The translations under genes and the position numbers were made by a program. From the NCBI RefSeq assembly GCF_023856365.1, contig NC_064555.1:16998254-17062253 (forward strand): DNA of 64,000 bases. The letters run 5' to 3'. Shown piece after piece: positions 50,101 to 62,100 of the stretch. The notes beneath the pieces are model-generated. The model had not been told where the DNA came from, did not search any database, and was given only the letters and a program-made list of their open reading frames with translations. This stretch comes from Brienomyrus brachyistius. Its lineage: Eukaryota > Chordata > Actinopteri > Osteoglossiformes > Mormyridae. Position 1 is the first letter of the stretch. Every line of letters begins with the position of its first letter.

Positions 50101-53100
50101 CTGCAGTGCAGGAGATCAGCAAAATGGAAGCCATGAAAGTGGACATGGATGGACAGAAAGAAATAATGGAAAGGCAATGGGAAGAGATGAAGCAGGAGAA
50201 AGATGTGATTGATCAACTGACAGCTGAACTAGGGAAACAGAAAGAGGACATGAACAACTGGACAGAGGAAATGGAGAAAGAGGTGATGAGGATTGAAGAA
50301 ATGAAAGCTGATATTCAAAACAAGAAAGAGAAAATTGATCGAGACAGAGGTGATGTAATGAGGGAGATTCTCAAAATGGAAGCTGTTAAAGCTGAGATGG
50401 ATGGACAGAAAAGAGAAATGGAGAAGGAACTGGACAATATTAAAAGGGAGAAAGATGAAATTGATCAAATCAAGTTGCAGCTTCAGAAACAAAAAATGGA
50501 CATAGACAACTGGATAGAAAAGAGGCAGGAGGAAAAAGACAAGATCGAACAGCTGGCAACAGACCTTCAAAAGGAGAAAGAAACATCTGATCAAATAAGA
50601 GAAGAAACAAAACTTAAACAACTAAAACTGGAACAGATACAGCAGGAAAAGGACGATATTGAGCAACAAAAGTGTGAGATACAGAAACAGAGAGAGGAAA
50701 TGGAAAACTGGATACAGGAAAGACAGCAGGAGAGGACTAGGATTGAACAAATGAAAGAGGATCTTGAAAATGAGAAAGACAAAATTGATCAAGCCAGAGG
50801 TGATGTAATGAGGGAGACTGTCAAAATGGAAGCCATTAAAGCAGAGATGGATGAACAGAAAAGAGAGATGGAGAAGGAACTGGACAATATTAAAAGGGAG
50901 AAAGATGAAATTGATCAAATGAAGTTGAAGCTTCAGAAACAAAAAATGGACACAGACAATTGGATAGAAGAGAGGCAGCAAGAGAAAGACTTGATTGAAG
51001 AAATTAAAGCAAACCTTCAAAAAGAAAAAGAGAAAATTGATCAAACTCGAGAAGATAATTTAAGAGAAGCCAGAAAAATTGCAGATGGCAAAGTTGAGTT
51101 GGACGGGGAAAAGGAAGTAATGGAAAAGCAATTGGAGCAGACTAAGAGGGAGAAGGATGATATGAAAGAATTGAAGGTTAAGCTACAGAAAGAGAAAGAA
51201 GAAATGGAACGACAAAAAGAACAAATGGAAGAGCAATTAGGCCAGATTAAGAGGGAGAAAGAGGAAATTGAGCAAATAAAGGCTGAGCTACAGAAGCAAA
51301 AATTGAAAATTGACAACTGGATACAAGAGAGGCAGCAAGAACTGATCAGTATTGAACAAATAAAAGAGGATCTTGAAAAAAAGAAAGAGAACATTGATCA
51401 AGCCAGAGATGCTGCAGTGCAGGAGATCAGCAAAATGGAAGCCATGAAAGTGGACATGGATGGACAGAAAGAAAGACTGGAAAGGCAATGGGAAGAGATG
51501 AAGCAGGAGAAAGATGTGATTGATCAACTGAAAGCTGAACTAGGGAAACAGAAAGAGGACATGAACAACTGGACAGAGGAAATGGAGAAAGAGGTGATGA
51601 GGACTGAAGAAATGAAAGCTGATATTCAAAACAAGAAAGAGAAAATTGATCGAGACAGAGGTGATGTAATGAGGGAGATTCTCAAAATGGAAGCTGTAAA
51701 AGCTGAGATGGATGGACAGAAAAGAGAAATGGAGAAGGAACTGGACAATATTAAAAGGGAGAAAGATGAAATTGATCAAATGAAGTTGCAGCTTCACAAA
51801 CAAAAAATGGACATAGACAACTGGATAGAAAAGAGGCAGGAGGAAAAAGACAAGATCGAACAGCTGGCAACAGACCTTCAAAAGGAGACAGAAACATCTG
51901 ATCAAATAAGAGAAGAAACAAAACTTAAACAACTAAAACTGGAACAGATACAGCAGGAAAAGGACGATATTGAGCAACAAAAGTGTGAGATACAGAAACA
52001 GAGAGAGGAAATGGAAAACTGGATACAGGAAAGACAGCAGGAGAGGACTAGGATTGAACAAATGAAAGAGGATCTTGAAAATGAGAAAGACAAAATTGAT
52101 CAAGCCAGAGGTGATGTAATGAGGGAGACTGTCAAAATGGAAGCCATTAAAGCAGAGATGGATGAACAGAAAAGAGAGATGGAGAAGGAACTGGACAATA
52201 TTAAAAGGGAGAAAGATGAAATTGATCAAATGAAGTTGCAGCTTCAGAAACAAAAAATGGACTTAGACAACTGGATAGAAGAGAGGCAGCAAGAGAAAGA
52301 CTTGATTGAAGAAATTAAAGCAAACCTTCAAAAAGAAAAAGGGAAAATTGATCAAACTCGAGAAGATAACTTAAGAGAAGCCAGAAAAATTGCAGATATC
52401 AAAGTTGAGTTGGACAGCGAAAAGGAAATAATGGAAAATCGAATGGACCAGATTAAGAGGGAGAAAGATGATATGAAAGCATTGAAGGTTATGCTACAGA
52501 TAGAGAAAGAAGAAATGGAACTACAAAAAGAACAAATGGAAGAGCAATTAGGCCAGATTAAGAGGGAGAAAGATGATATGAAAGAATTGAAGGATAAGCT
52601 ACAGAAAGAGAAAGAAGAAATGGAACGACAAAAAGAACAAATGGAAGAGCAATTAGGCCAGATTAAGAGGGAGAAAGAGCACATTGAGCAAATAAAGGCT
52701 GAGCTACAGAAGCAAAAATTGAACATTGACAACTGGATACAAGAGAGGCAGCAAGAACTGATCAGTATTGAACAAATGAAAGAGGATCTTGAAAAAAAGA
52801 AAGAGAACATTGATCAAGCCAGAGATGCCGCAGTGCAGGAGATCAGCAAAATGGAAGCCATGAAAGTGGACATGGATGGACAGAAAGAAATAATGGAAAG
52901 GCAATGGGAAGAGATGAAGCAGGAGAAAGATGTGATTCATCAACTGACGGCAGAGCTAGGGAAACAGAAAGAGGACATGAACAACTGGACAGAGGAAATA
53001 GAGAAAGAGGTGATGAGGATTGAAGAAATGAAATCTGATATTCAAAACAAGAAAGAGAAAATTGATCGAGACAGAGGTGATGTAATGAGGGAGATTCTCA

Positions 53101-56100
53101 AAATGGAAGCTGTTAAAGCTGAGATGGATGGACAGAAAAGAGAAATGGAGAAGGAACTGGACAATATTAAAAGGGAGAAAGATGAAATTGATCAAATGAA
53201 GTTGCAGCTTCACAAACAAAAAATGGACATAGACAACTGGATAGAAAAGAGGCAGGAGGAAAAAGACAAGATCGAACAGCTGGCAACAGACCTTCAAAAG
53301 GAGACAGAAACATCTGATCAAATAAGAGAAGAAACAAAACTTAAACAACTAAAACTGGAACAGATACAGCAGGAAAAGGACGATATTGAGCAACAAAAGT
53401 GTGAGATACAGAGACAGAGAGAGGAAATGGAAAACTGGATACAGGAAAGACAGCAGGAGAGGACTAGGATTGAACAAATGAAAGAGGATCTTGAAAATGA
53501 GAAAGACAAAATTGATCAAGCCAGAGGTGATGTAATGAGGGAGACTGTCAAAATGGAAGCCATTAAAGCAGAGATGGATGAACAGAAAAGAGAGATGGAG
53601 AAGGAACTGGACAATATTAAAAGGGAGAAAGATGAAATTGATCAAATGAAGTTGAAGCTTCAGAAACAAAAAATGGACACAGACAATTGGATAGAAGAGA
53701 GGCAGCAAGAGAAAGACTTGATTGAAGAAATTAAAGCAAACCTTCAAAAAGAAAAAGAGAAAATTGATCAAACTCGAGAAGATAATTTAAGAGAAGCCAG
53801 AAAAATTGCAGATGGCAAAGTTGAGTTGGACGGGGAAAAGGAAGTAATGGAAAAGCAATTGGAGCAGACTAAGAGGGAGAAGGATGATATGAAAGAATTG
53901 AAGGTTAAGCTACAGAAAGAGAAAGAAGAAATGGAACGACAAAAAGAACAAATGGAAGAGCAATTAGGCCAGATTAAGAGGGAGAAAGAGGAAATTGAGC
54001 AAATAAAGGCTGAACTACAGAAGCAAAAATTGAACATTGACAACTGGATACAAGAGAGGCAGCAAGAACTGATCAGTATTGAACAAGTAAAAGAGGATCT
54101 TGAAAAAAAGAAAGAGAACATTGATCAAGCCAGAGATGCTGCAGTGCAGGAGATCAGCAAAATGGAAGCCATGAAAGTGGACATGGATGGACAGAAAGAA
54201 ACACTGGAAAGGCAATGGGAAGAGATGAAGCAGGAGAAAGATGTGATTGATCAACTGAAAGCTGAACTAGGGAAACAGAAAGAGGACATGAACAACTGGA
54301 CAGAGGAAATGGAGAAAGAGGTGATGAGGATTGAAGAAATGAAAGCTGATATTCAAAACAAGAAAGAGAAAATTGATCGAGACAGAGGTGATGTAATGAG
54401 GGAGATTCTCAAAATGGAAGCTGTTAAAGCTGAGATGGATGGACAGAAAAGAGAAATGGAGAAGGAACTGGACAATATTAAAAGGGAGAAAGATGAAATT
54501 GATCAAATCAAGTTGCAGCTTCAGAAACAAAAAATGGACATAGACAACTGGATAGAAAAGAGGCAGGAGGAAAAAGACAAGATCGAACAGCTGGCAACAG
54601 ACCTTCAAAAGGAGACAGAAACATCTGATCAAATAAGAGAAGAAACAAAACTTAAACAACTAAAACTGGAACAGATACAGCAGGAAAAGGACGATATTGA
54701 GCAACAAAAGTGTGAGATACAGAAACAGAGAGAGGAAATGGAAAACTGGATACAGGAAAGACAGCAGGAGAGGACTAGGATTGAACAAATGAAAGAGGAT
54801 CTTGAAAATGAGAAAGACAAAATTGATCAAGCCAGAGGTGATGTAATGAGGGAGACTGTCAAAATGGAAGCCATTAAAGCAGAGATGGATGAACAGAAAA
54901 GAGAGATGGAGAAGGAACTGGACAATATTAAAAGGGAGAAAGATGAAATTGATCAAATGAAGTTGCAGCTTCAGAAACAAAAAATGGACATAGACAACTG
55001 GATAGAAGAGAGGCAGCAAGAGAAAGACAAGATTGAAGAAATTAAAGCAAACCTTCAAAAAGAAAAAGAGAAAATTAATCAAACTCGAGAAGATAATTTA
55101 AGAGAAGCCAGAAAAATTGCAGATATTAAAGTTGAGTTGGACGGGGAAATGGAAGTAATGGAAAATCGAATGGACCAGATTAAGAGGGAGAAAGATGATA
55201 TGAAAGAATTGAAGGTTAAGCTACAGAAAGAGAAAGAAGAAATGGAACGACAAAAAGAACAAATGGAAGAGCAATTAGGCCAGATTAAGAGGGAGAAAGA
55301 GGAAATTGAGCAAATAAAGGCTGAGCTACAGAAGCAAAAATTGAACATTGACAACTGGATACAAGAGAGGCAGCAAGAACTGATCAGTATTGAACAAGTA
55401 AAAGAGGATCTTGAAAAAAAGAAAGAGAACATTGATCAAGCCAGAGATGCTGCAGTGCAGGAGATCAGCAAAATGGAAGCCATGAAAGTGGACATGGATG
55501 GACAGAAAGAAAGACTGGAAAGGCAATGGGAAGAGATGAAGCAGGAGAAAGATGTGATTGATCAACTGACAGCTGAGCTAGGGAAACAGAAAGAGGACAT
55601 GAACAACTGGACAGAGGAAATGGAGAAAGAGGTGATGAGGATTGAAGAAATGAAAGCTGATATTCAAAACAAGAAAGAGAAAATTGATCGAGACAGAGGT
55701 GATGTAATGAGGGAGATTCTCAAAATGGAAGCTGTTAAAGCTGAGATGGATGGACAGAAAAGAGAAATGGAGAAGGAACTGGACAATATTAAAAGGGAGA
55801 AAGATGAAATTGATCAAATCAAGTTGCAGCTTCAGAAACAAAAAATGGACATAGACAACTGGATAGAAAAGAGGCAGGAGGAAAAAGACAAGATCGAACA
55901 GCTGGCAACAGACCTTCAAAAGGAGACAGAAACATCTGATCAAATAAGAGAAGAAACAAAACTTAAACAACTAAAACTGGAACAGATACAGCAGGAAAAG
56001 GACGATATTGAGCAACAAAAGTGTGAGATACAGAAACAGAGAGAGGAAATGGAAAACTGGATACAGGAAAGACAGCAGGAGAGGACTAGGATTGAACAAA

Positions 56101-59100
56101 TGAAAGAGGATCTTGAAAATGAGAAAGACAAAATTGATCAAGCCAGAGGTGATGTAATGAGGGAGACTGTCAAAATGGAAGCCATTAAAGCAGAGATGGA
56201 TGAACAGAAAAGAGAGATGGAGAAGGAACTGGACAATATTAAAAAGGAGAAAGATGAAATTGATCAAATGAAGTTGCAGCTTCAGAAACAAAAAATGGAC
56301 ATAGACAACTGGATAGAAGAGAGGCAGCAAGAGAAAGACAAGATTGAAGAAATTAAAGCAAACCTTCAAAAAGAAAAAGAGAAAATTAATCAAACTCGAG
56401 AAGATAATTTAAGAGAAGCCAGAAAAATTGCAGATATTAAAGTTGAGTTGGACGGGGAAATGGAAGTAATGGAAAATCGAATGGACCAGATTAAGAGGGA
56501 GAAAGATGATATGAAAGAATTGAAGGTTAAGCTACAGAAAGAGAAAGAAGAAATGGAACGACAAAAAGAACAAATGGAAGAGCAATTAGGCCAGATTAAG
56601 AGGGAGAAAGAGGAAATTGAGCAAATAAAGGCTGAGCTACAGAAGCAAAAATTGAACATTGACAACTGGATACAAGAGAGGCAGCAAGAACTGATCAGTA
56701 TTGAACAAGTAAAAGAGGATCTTGAAAAAAAGAAAGAGAACATTGATCAAGCCAGAGATGCTGCAGTGCAGGAGATCAGCAAAATGGAAGCCATGAAAGT
56801 GGACATGGATGGACAGAAAGAAAGACTGGAAAGGCAATGGGAAGAGATGAAGCAGGAGAAAGATGTGATTGATCAACTGACAGCTGAGCTAGGGAAACAG
56901 AAAGAGGACATGAACAACTGGACAGAGGAAATAGAGAAAGAGGTGATGAGGATTGAAGAAATGAAAGCTGATATTCAAAACAAGAAAGAGAAAATTGATC
57001 GAGACAGAGGTGATGTAATGAGGGAGATTCTCAAAATGGAAGCTGTTAAAGCTGAGATGGATGGACAGAAAAGAGAAATGGAGAAGGAACTGGACAATAT
57101 TAAAAGGGAGAAAGATGAAATTGATCAAATCAAGTTGCAGCTTCAGAAACAAAAAATGGACATAGACAACTGGATAGAAAAGAGGCAGGAGGAAAAAGAC
57201 AAGATCGAACAGCTGGCAACAGACCTTCAAAAGGAGAAAGAAACATCTGATCAAATAAGAGAAGAAACAAAACTTAAACAACTAAAACTGGAACAGATAC
57301 AGCAGGAAAAGGACGATATTGAGCAACAAAAGTATGAGATACAGAAACAGAGAGAGGAAATGGAAAACTGGATACAGGAAAGACAGCAGGAGAGGACTAG
57401 GATTGAACAAATGAAAGAGGATCTTGAAAATGAGAAAGACAAAATTGATCAAGCCAGAGGTGATGTAATGAGGGAGACTGTCAAAATGGAAGCCATTAAA
57501 GCAGAGATGGATGAACAGAAAAGAGAGATGGAGAAGGAACTGGACAATATTAAAAGGGAGAAAGATGAAATTGATCAAATGAAGTTGAAGCTTCAGAAAC
57601 AAAAAATGGACACAGACAATTGGATAGAAGAGAGGCAGCAAGAGAAAGACTTGATTGAAGAAATTAAAGCAAACCTTCAAAAAGAAAAAGAGAAAATTGA
57701 TAAAACTCGAGAAGATAATTTAACAGAAGCCAGAAAAATTGCAGATGGCAAAGTTGAGTTGGACGGGGAAAAGGAAGTAATGGAAAAGCAATTGGAGCAG
57801 ACTAAGAGGGAGAAGGATGATATGAAAGAATTGAAGGTTAAGCTACAGAAAGAGAAAGAAGAAATGGAACGACAAAAAGAACAAATGGAAGAGCAATTAG
57901 GCCAGATTAAGAGGGAGAAAGAGGAAATTGAGCAAATAAAGGCTGAGCTACAGAAGCAAAAATTGAACATTGACAACTGGATACAAGAGAGGCAGCAAGA
58001 ACTGATCAGTATTGAACAAATAAAAGAGGATCTTGAAAAAAAGAAAGAGAACATTGATCAAGCCAGAGATGCTGCAGTGCAGGAGATCAGCAAAATGGAA
58101 GCCATGAAAGTGGACATGGATGGACAGAAAGAAAGACTGGAAAGGCAATGGGAAGAGATGAAGCAGGAGAAAGATGTGATTGATCAACTGACAGCTGAAC
58201 TAGGGAAACAGAAAGAGGACATGAACAACTGGACAGAGGAAATGGAGAAAGAGGTGATGAGGATTGAAGAAATGAAAGCTGATATTCAAAACAAGAAAGA
58301 GAAAATTGATCGAGACAGAGGTGATGTAATGAGGGAGATTCTCAAAATGGAAGCTGTTAAAGCTGAGATGGATGGACAGAAAAGAGAAATGGAGAAGGAA
58401 CTGGACAATATTAAAAGGGAGAAAGATGAAATTGATCAAATCAAGTTGCAGCTTCAGAAACAAAAAATGGACATAGACAACTGGATAGAAAAGAGGCAGG
58501 AGGAAAAAGACAAGATCGAACAGCTGGCAACAGCCCTTCAAAAGGAGAAAGAAACATCTGATCAAATAAGAGAAGAAACAAAACTTAAACAACTAAAACT
58601 GGAACAGATACAGCAGGAAAAGGACGATATTGAGCAACAAAAGTGTGAGATACAGAAACAGAGAGAGGAAATGGAAAACTGGATACAGGAAAGACAGCAG
58701 GAGAGGACTAGGATTGAACAAATGAAAGAGGATCTTGAAAATGAGAAAGACAAAATTGATCAAGCCAGAGGTGATGTAATGAGGGAGACTGTCAAAATGG
58801 AAGCCATTAAAGCAGAGATGGATGAACAGAAAAGAGAGATGGAGAAGGAACTGGACAATATTAAAAGGGAGAAAGATGAAATTGATCAAATGAAGTTGAA
58901 GCTTCAGAAACAAAAAATGGACACAGACAATTGGATAGAAGAGAGGCAGCAAGAGAAAGACTTGATTGAAGAAATTAAAGCAAACCTTCAAAAAGAAAAA
59001 GAGAAAATTGATCAAACTCGAGAAGATAATTTAAGAGAAGCCAGAAAAATTGCAGATGGCAAAGTTGAGCTGGACGGGGAAAAGGAAGTAATGGAAAAGC

Positions 59101-62100
59101 AATTGGAGCAGACTAAGAGGGAGAAGGATGATATGAAAGAATTGAAGGTTAAGCTACAGAAAGAGAAAGAAGAAATGGAACGAGAAAAAGAACAAATGGA
59201 AGAGCAATTAGGCCAGATTAAGAGGGAGAAAGAGGAAATTGAGCAAATAAAGGCTGAGCTACAGAAGCAAAAATTGAACATTGACAACTGGATAAAAGAG
59301 AGGCAGCAAGAACTGATCAGTATTGAACAAGTAAAAGAGGATCTTGAAAAAAAGAAAGAGAACATTGATCAAGCCAGAGATGCTGCAGTGCAGGAGATCA
59401 GCAAAATGGAAGCCATGAAAGTGGACATGGATGGACAGAAAGAAAGACTGGAAAGGCAATGGGAAGAGATGAAGCAGGAGAAAGATGTGATTGATCAACT
59501 GACAGCTGAACTAGGGAAACAGAAAGAGGACATGAACAACTGGACAGAGGAAATGGAGAAAGAGGTGATGAGGATTGAAGAAATGAAAGCTGATATTCAA
59601 AACAAGAAAGAGAAAATTGATCGAGACAGAGGTGATGTAATGAGGGAGATTCTCAAAATGGAAGCTGTTAAAGCTGAGATGGATGGACAGAAAAGAGAAA
59701 TGGAGAAGGAACTGGACAATATTAAAAGGGAGAAAGATGAAATTGATCAAATCAAGTTGCAGCTTCAGAAACAAAAAATGGACATAGACAACTGGATAGA
59801 AAAGAGGCAGGAGGAAAAAGACAAGATCGAACAGCTGGCAACAGACCTTCAAAAGGAGAAAGAAACATCTGATCAAATAAGAGAAGAAACAAAACTTAAA
59901 CAACTAAAACTGGAACAGATACAGCAGGAAAAGGACGATATTGAGCAACAAAAGTGTGAGATACAGAAACAGAGAGAGGAAATGGAAAACTGGATACAGG
60001 AAAGACAGCAGGAGAGGACTAGGATTGAACAAATGAAAGAGGATCTTGAAAATGAGAAAGACAAAATTGATCAAGCCAGAGGTGATGTAATGAGGGAGAC
60101 TGTCAAAATGGAAGCCATTAAAGCAGAGATGGATGAACAGAAAAGAGAGATGGAGAAGGAACTGGACAATATTAAAAGGGAGAAAGATGAAATTGATCAA
60201 ATGAAGTTGAAGCTTCAGAAACAAAAAATGGACACAGACAATTGGATAGAAGAGAGGCAGCAAGAGAAAGACTTGATTGAAGAAATTAAAGCAAACCTTC
60301 AAAAAGAAAAAGAGAAAATTGATCAAACTCGAGAAGATAATTTAAGAGAAGCCAGAAAAATTGCAGATGGCAAAGTTGAGTTGGACGGGGAAAAGGAAGT
60401 AATGGAAAAGCAATTGGAGCAGACTAAGAGGGAGAAGGATGATATGAAAGAATTGAAGGTTAAGCTACAGAAAGAGAAAGAAGAAATGGAACGACAAAAA
60501 GAACAAATGGAAGAGCAATTAGGCCAGATTAAGAGGGAGAAAGAGGAAATTGAGCAAATAAAGGCTGAGCTACAGAAGCAAAAATTGAACATTGACAACT
60601 GGATACAAGAGAGGCAGCAAGAACTGATCAGTATTGAACAAGTAAAAGAGGATCTTGAAAAAAAGAAAGAGAACATTGATCAAGCCAGAGATGCTGCAGT
60701 GCAGGAGATCAGCAAAATGGAAGCCATGAAAGTGGACATGGATGGACAGAAAGAAAGACTGGAAAGGCAATGGGAAGAGATGAAGCAGGAGAAAGATGTG
60801 ATTGATCAACTGACAGCTGAACTAGGGAAACAGAAAGAGGACATGAACAACTGGACAGAGGAAATGGAGAAAGAGGTGATGAGGATTGAAGAAATGAAAG
60901 CTGATATTCAAAACAAGAAAGAGAAAATTGATCGAGACAGAGGTGATGTAATGAGGGAGATTCTCAAAATGGAAGCTGTTAAAGCTGAGATGGATGGACA
61001 GAAAAGAGAAATGGAGAAGGAACTGGACAATATTAAAAGGGAGAAAGATGAAATTGATCAAATCAAGTTGCAGCTTCAGAAACAAAAAATGGACATAGAC
61101 AACTGGATAGAAAAGAGGCAGGAGGAAAAAGACAAGATCGAACAGCTGGCAACAGCCCTTCAAAAGGAGAAAGAAACATCTGATCAAATAAGAGAAGAAA
61201 CAAAACTTAAACAACTAAAACTGGAACAGATACAGCAGGAAAAGGACGATATTGAGCAACAAAAGTGTGAGATACAGAAACAGAGAGAGGAAATGGAAAA
61301 CTGGATACAGGAAAGACAGCAGGAGAGGACTAGGATTGAACAAATGAAAGAGGATCTTGAAAATGAGAAAGACAAAATTGATCAAGCCAGAGGTGATGTA
61401 ATGAGGGAGACTGTCAAAATGGAAGCCATTAAAGCAGAGATGGATGAACAGAAAAGAGAGATGGAGAAGGAACTGGACAATATTAAAAGGGAGAAAGATG
61501 AAATTGATCAAATGAAGTTGAAGCTTCAGAAACAAAAAATGGACACAGACAATTGGATAGAAGAGAGGCAGCAAGAGAAAGACTTGATTGAAGAAATTAA
61601 AGCAAACCTTCAAAAAGAAAAAGAGAAAATTGATCAAACTCGAGAAGATAATTTAAGAGAAGCCAGAAAAATTGCAGATGGCAAAGTTGAGTTGGACGGG
61701 GAAAAGGAAGTAATGGAAAAGCAATTGGAGCAGACTAAGAGGGAGAAGGATGATATGAAAGAATTGAAGGTTAAGCTACAGAAAGAGAAAGAAGAAATGG
61801 AACGACAAAAAGAACAAATGGAAGAGCAATTAGGCCAGATTAAGAGGGAGAAAGAGGAAATTGAGAAAATAAAGGCTGAGCTACAGAAGCAAAAATTGAA
61901 CATTGACAACTGGATACAAGAGAGGCAGCAAGAACTGATCAGTATTGAACAAATAAAAGAGGATCTTGAAAAAAAGAAAGAGAACATTGATCAAGCCAGA
62001 GATGCTGCAGTGCAGGAGATCAGCAAAATGGAAGCCATGAAAGTGGACATGGATGGACAGAAAGAAAGACTGGAAAGGCAATGGGAAGAGATGAAGCAGG

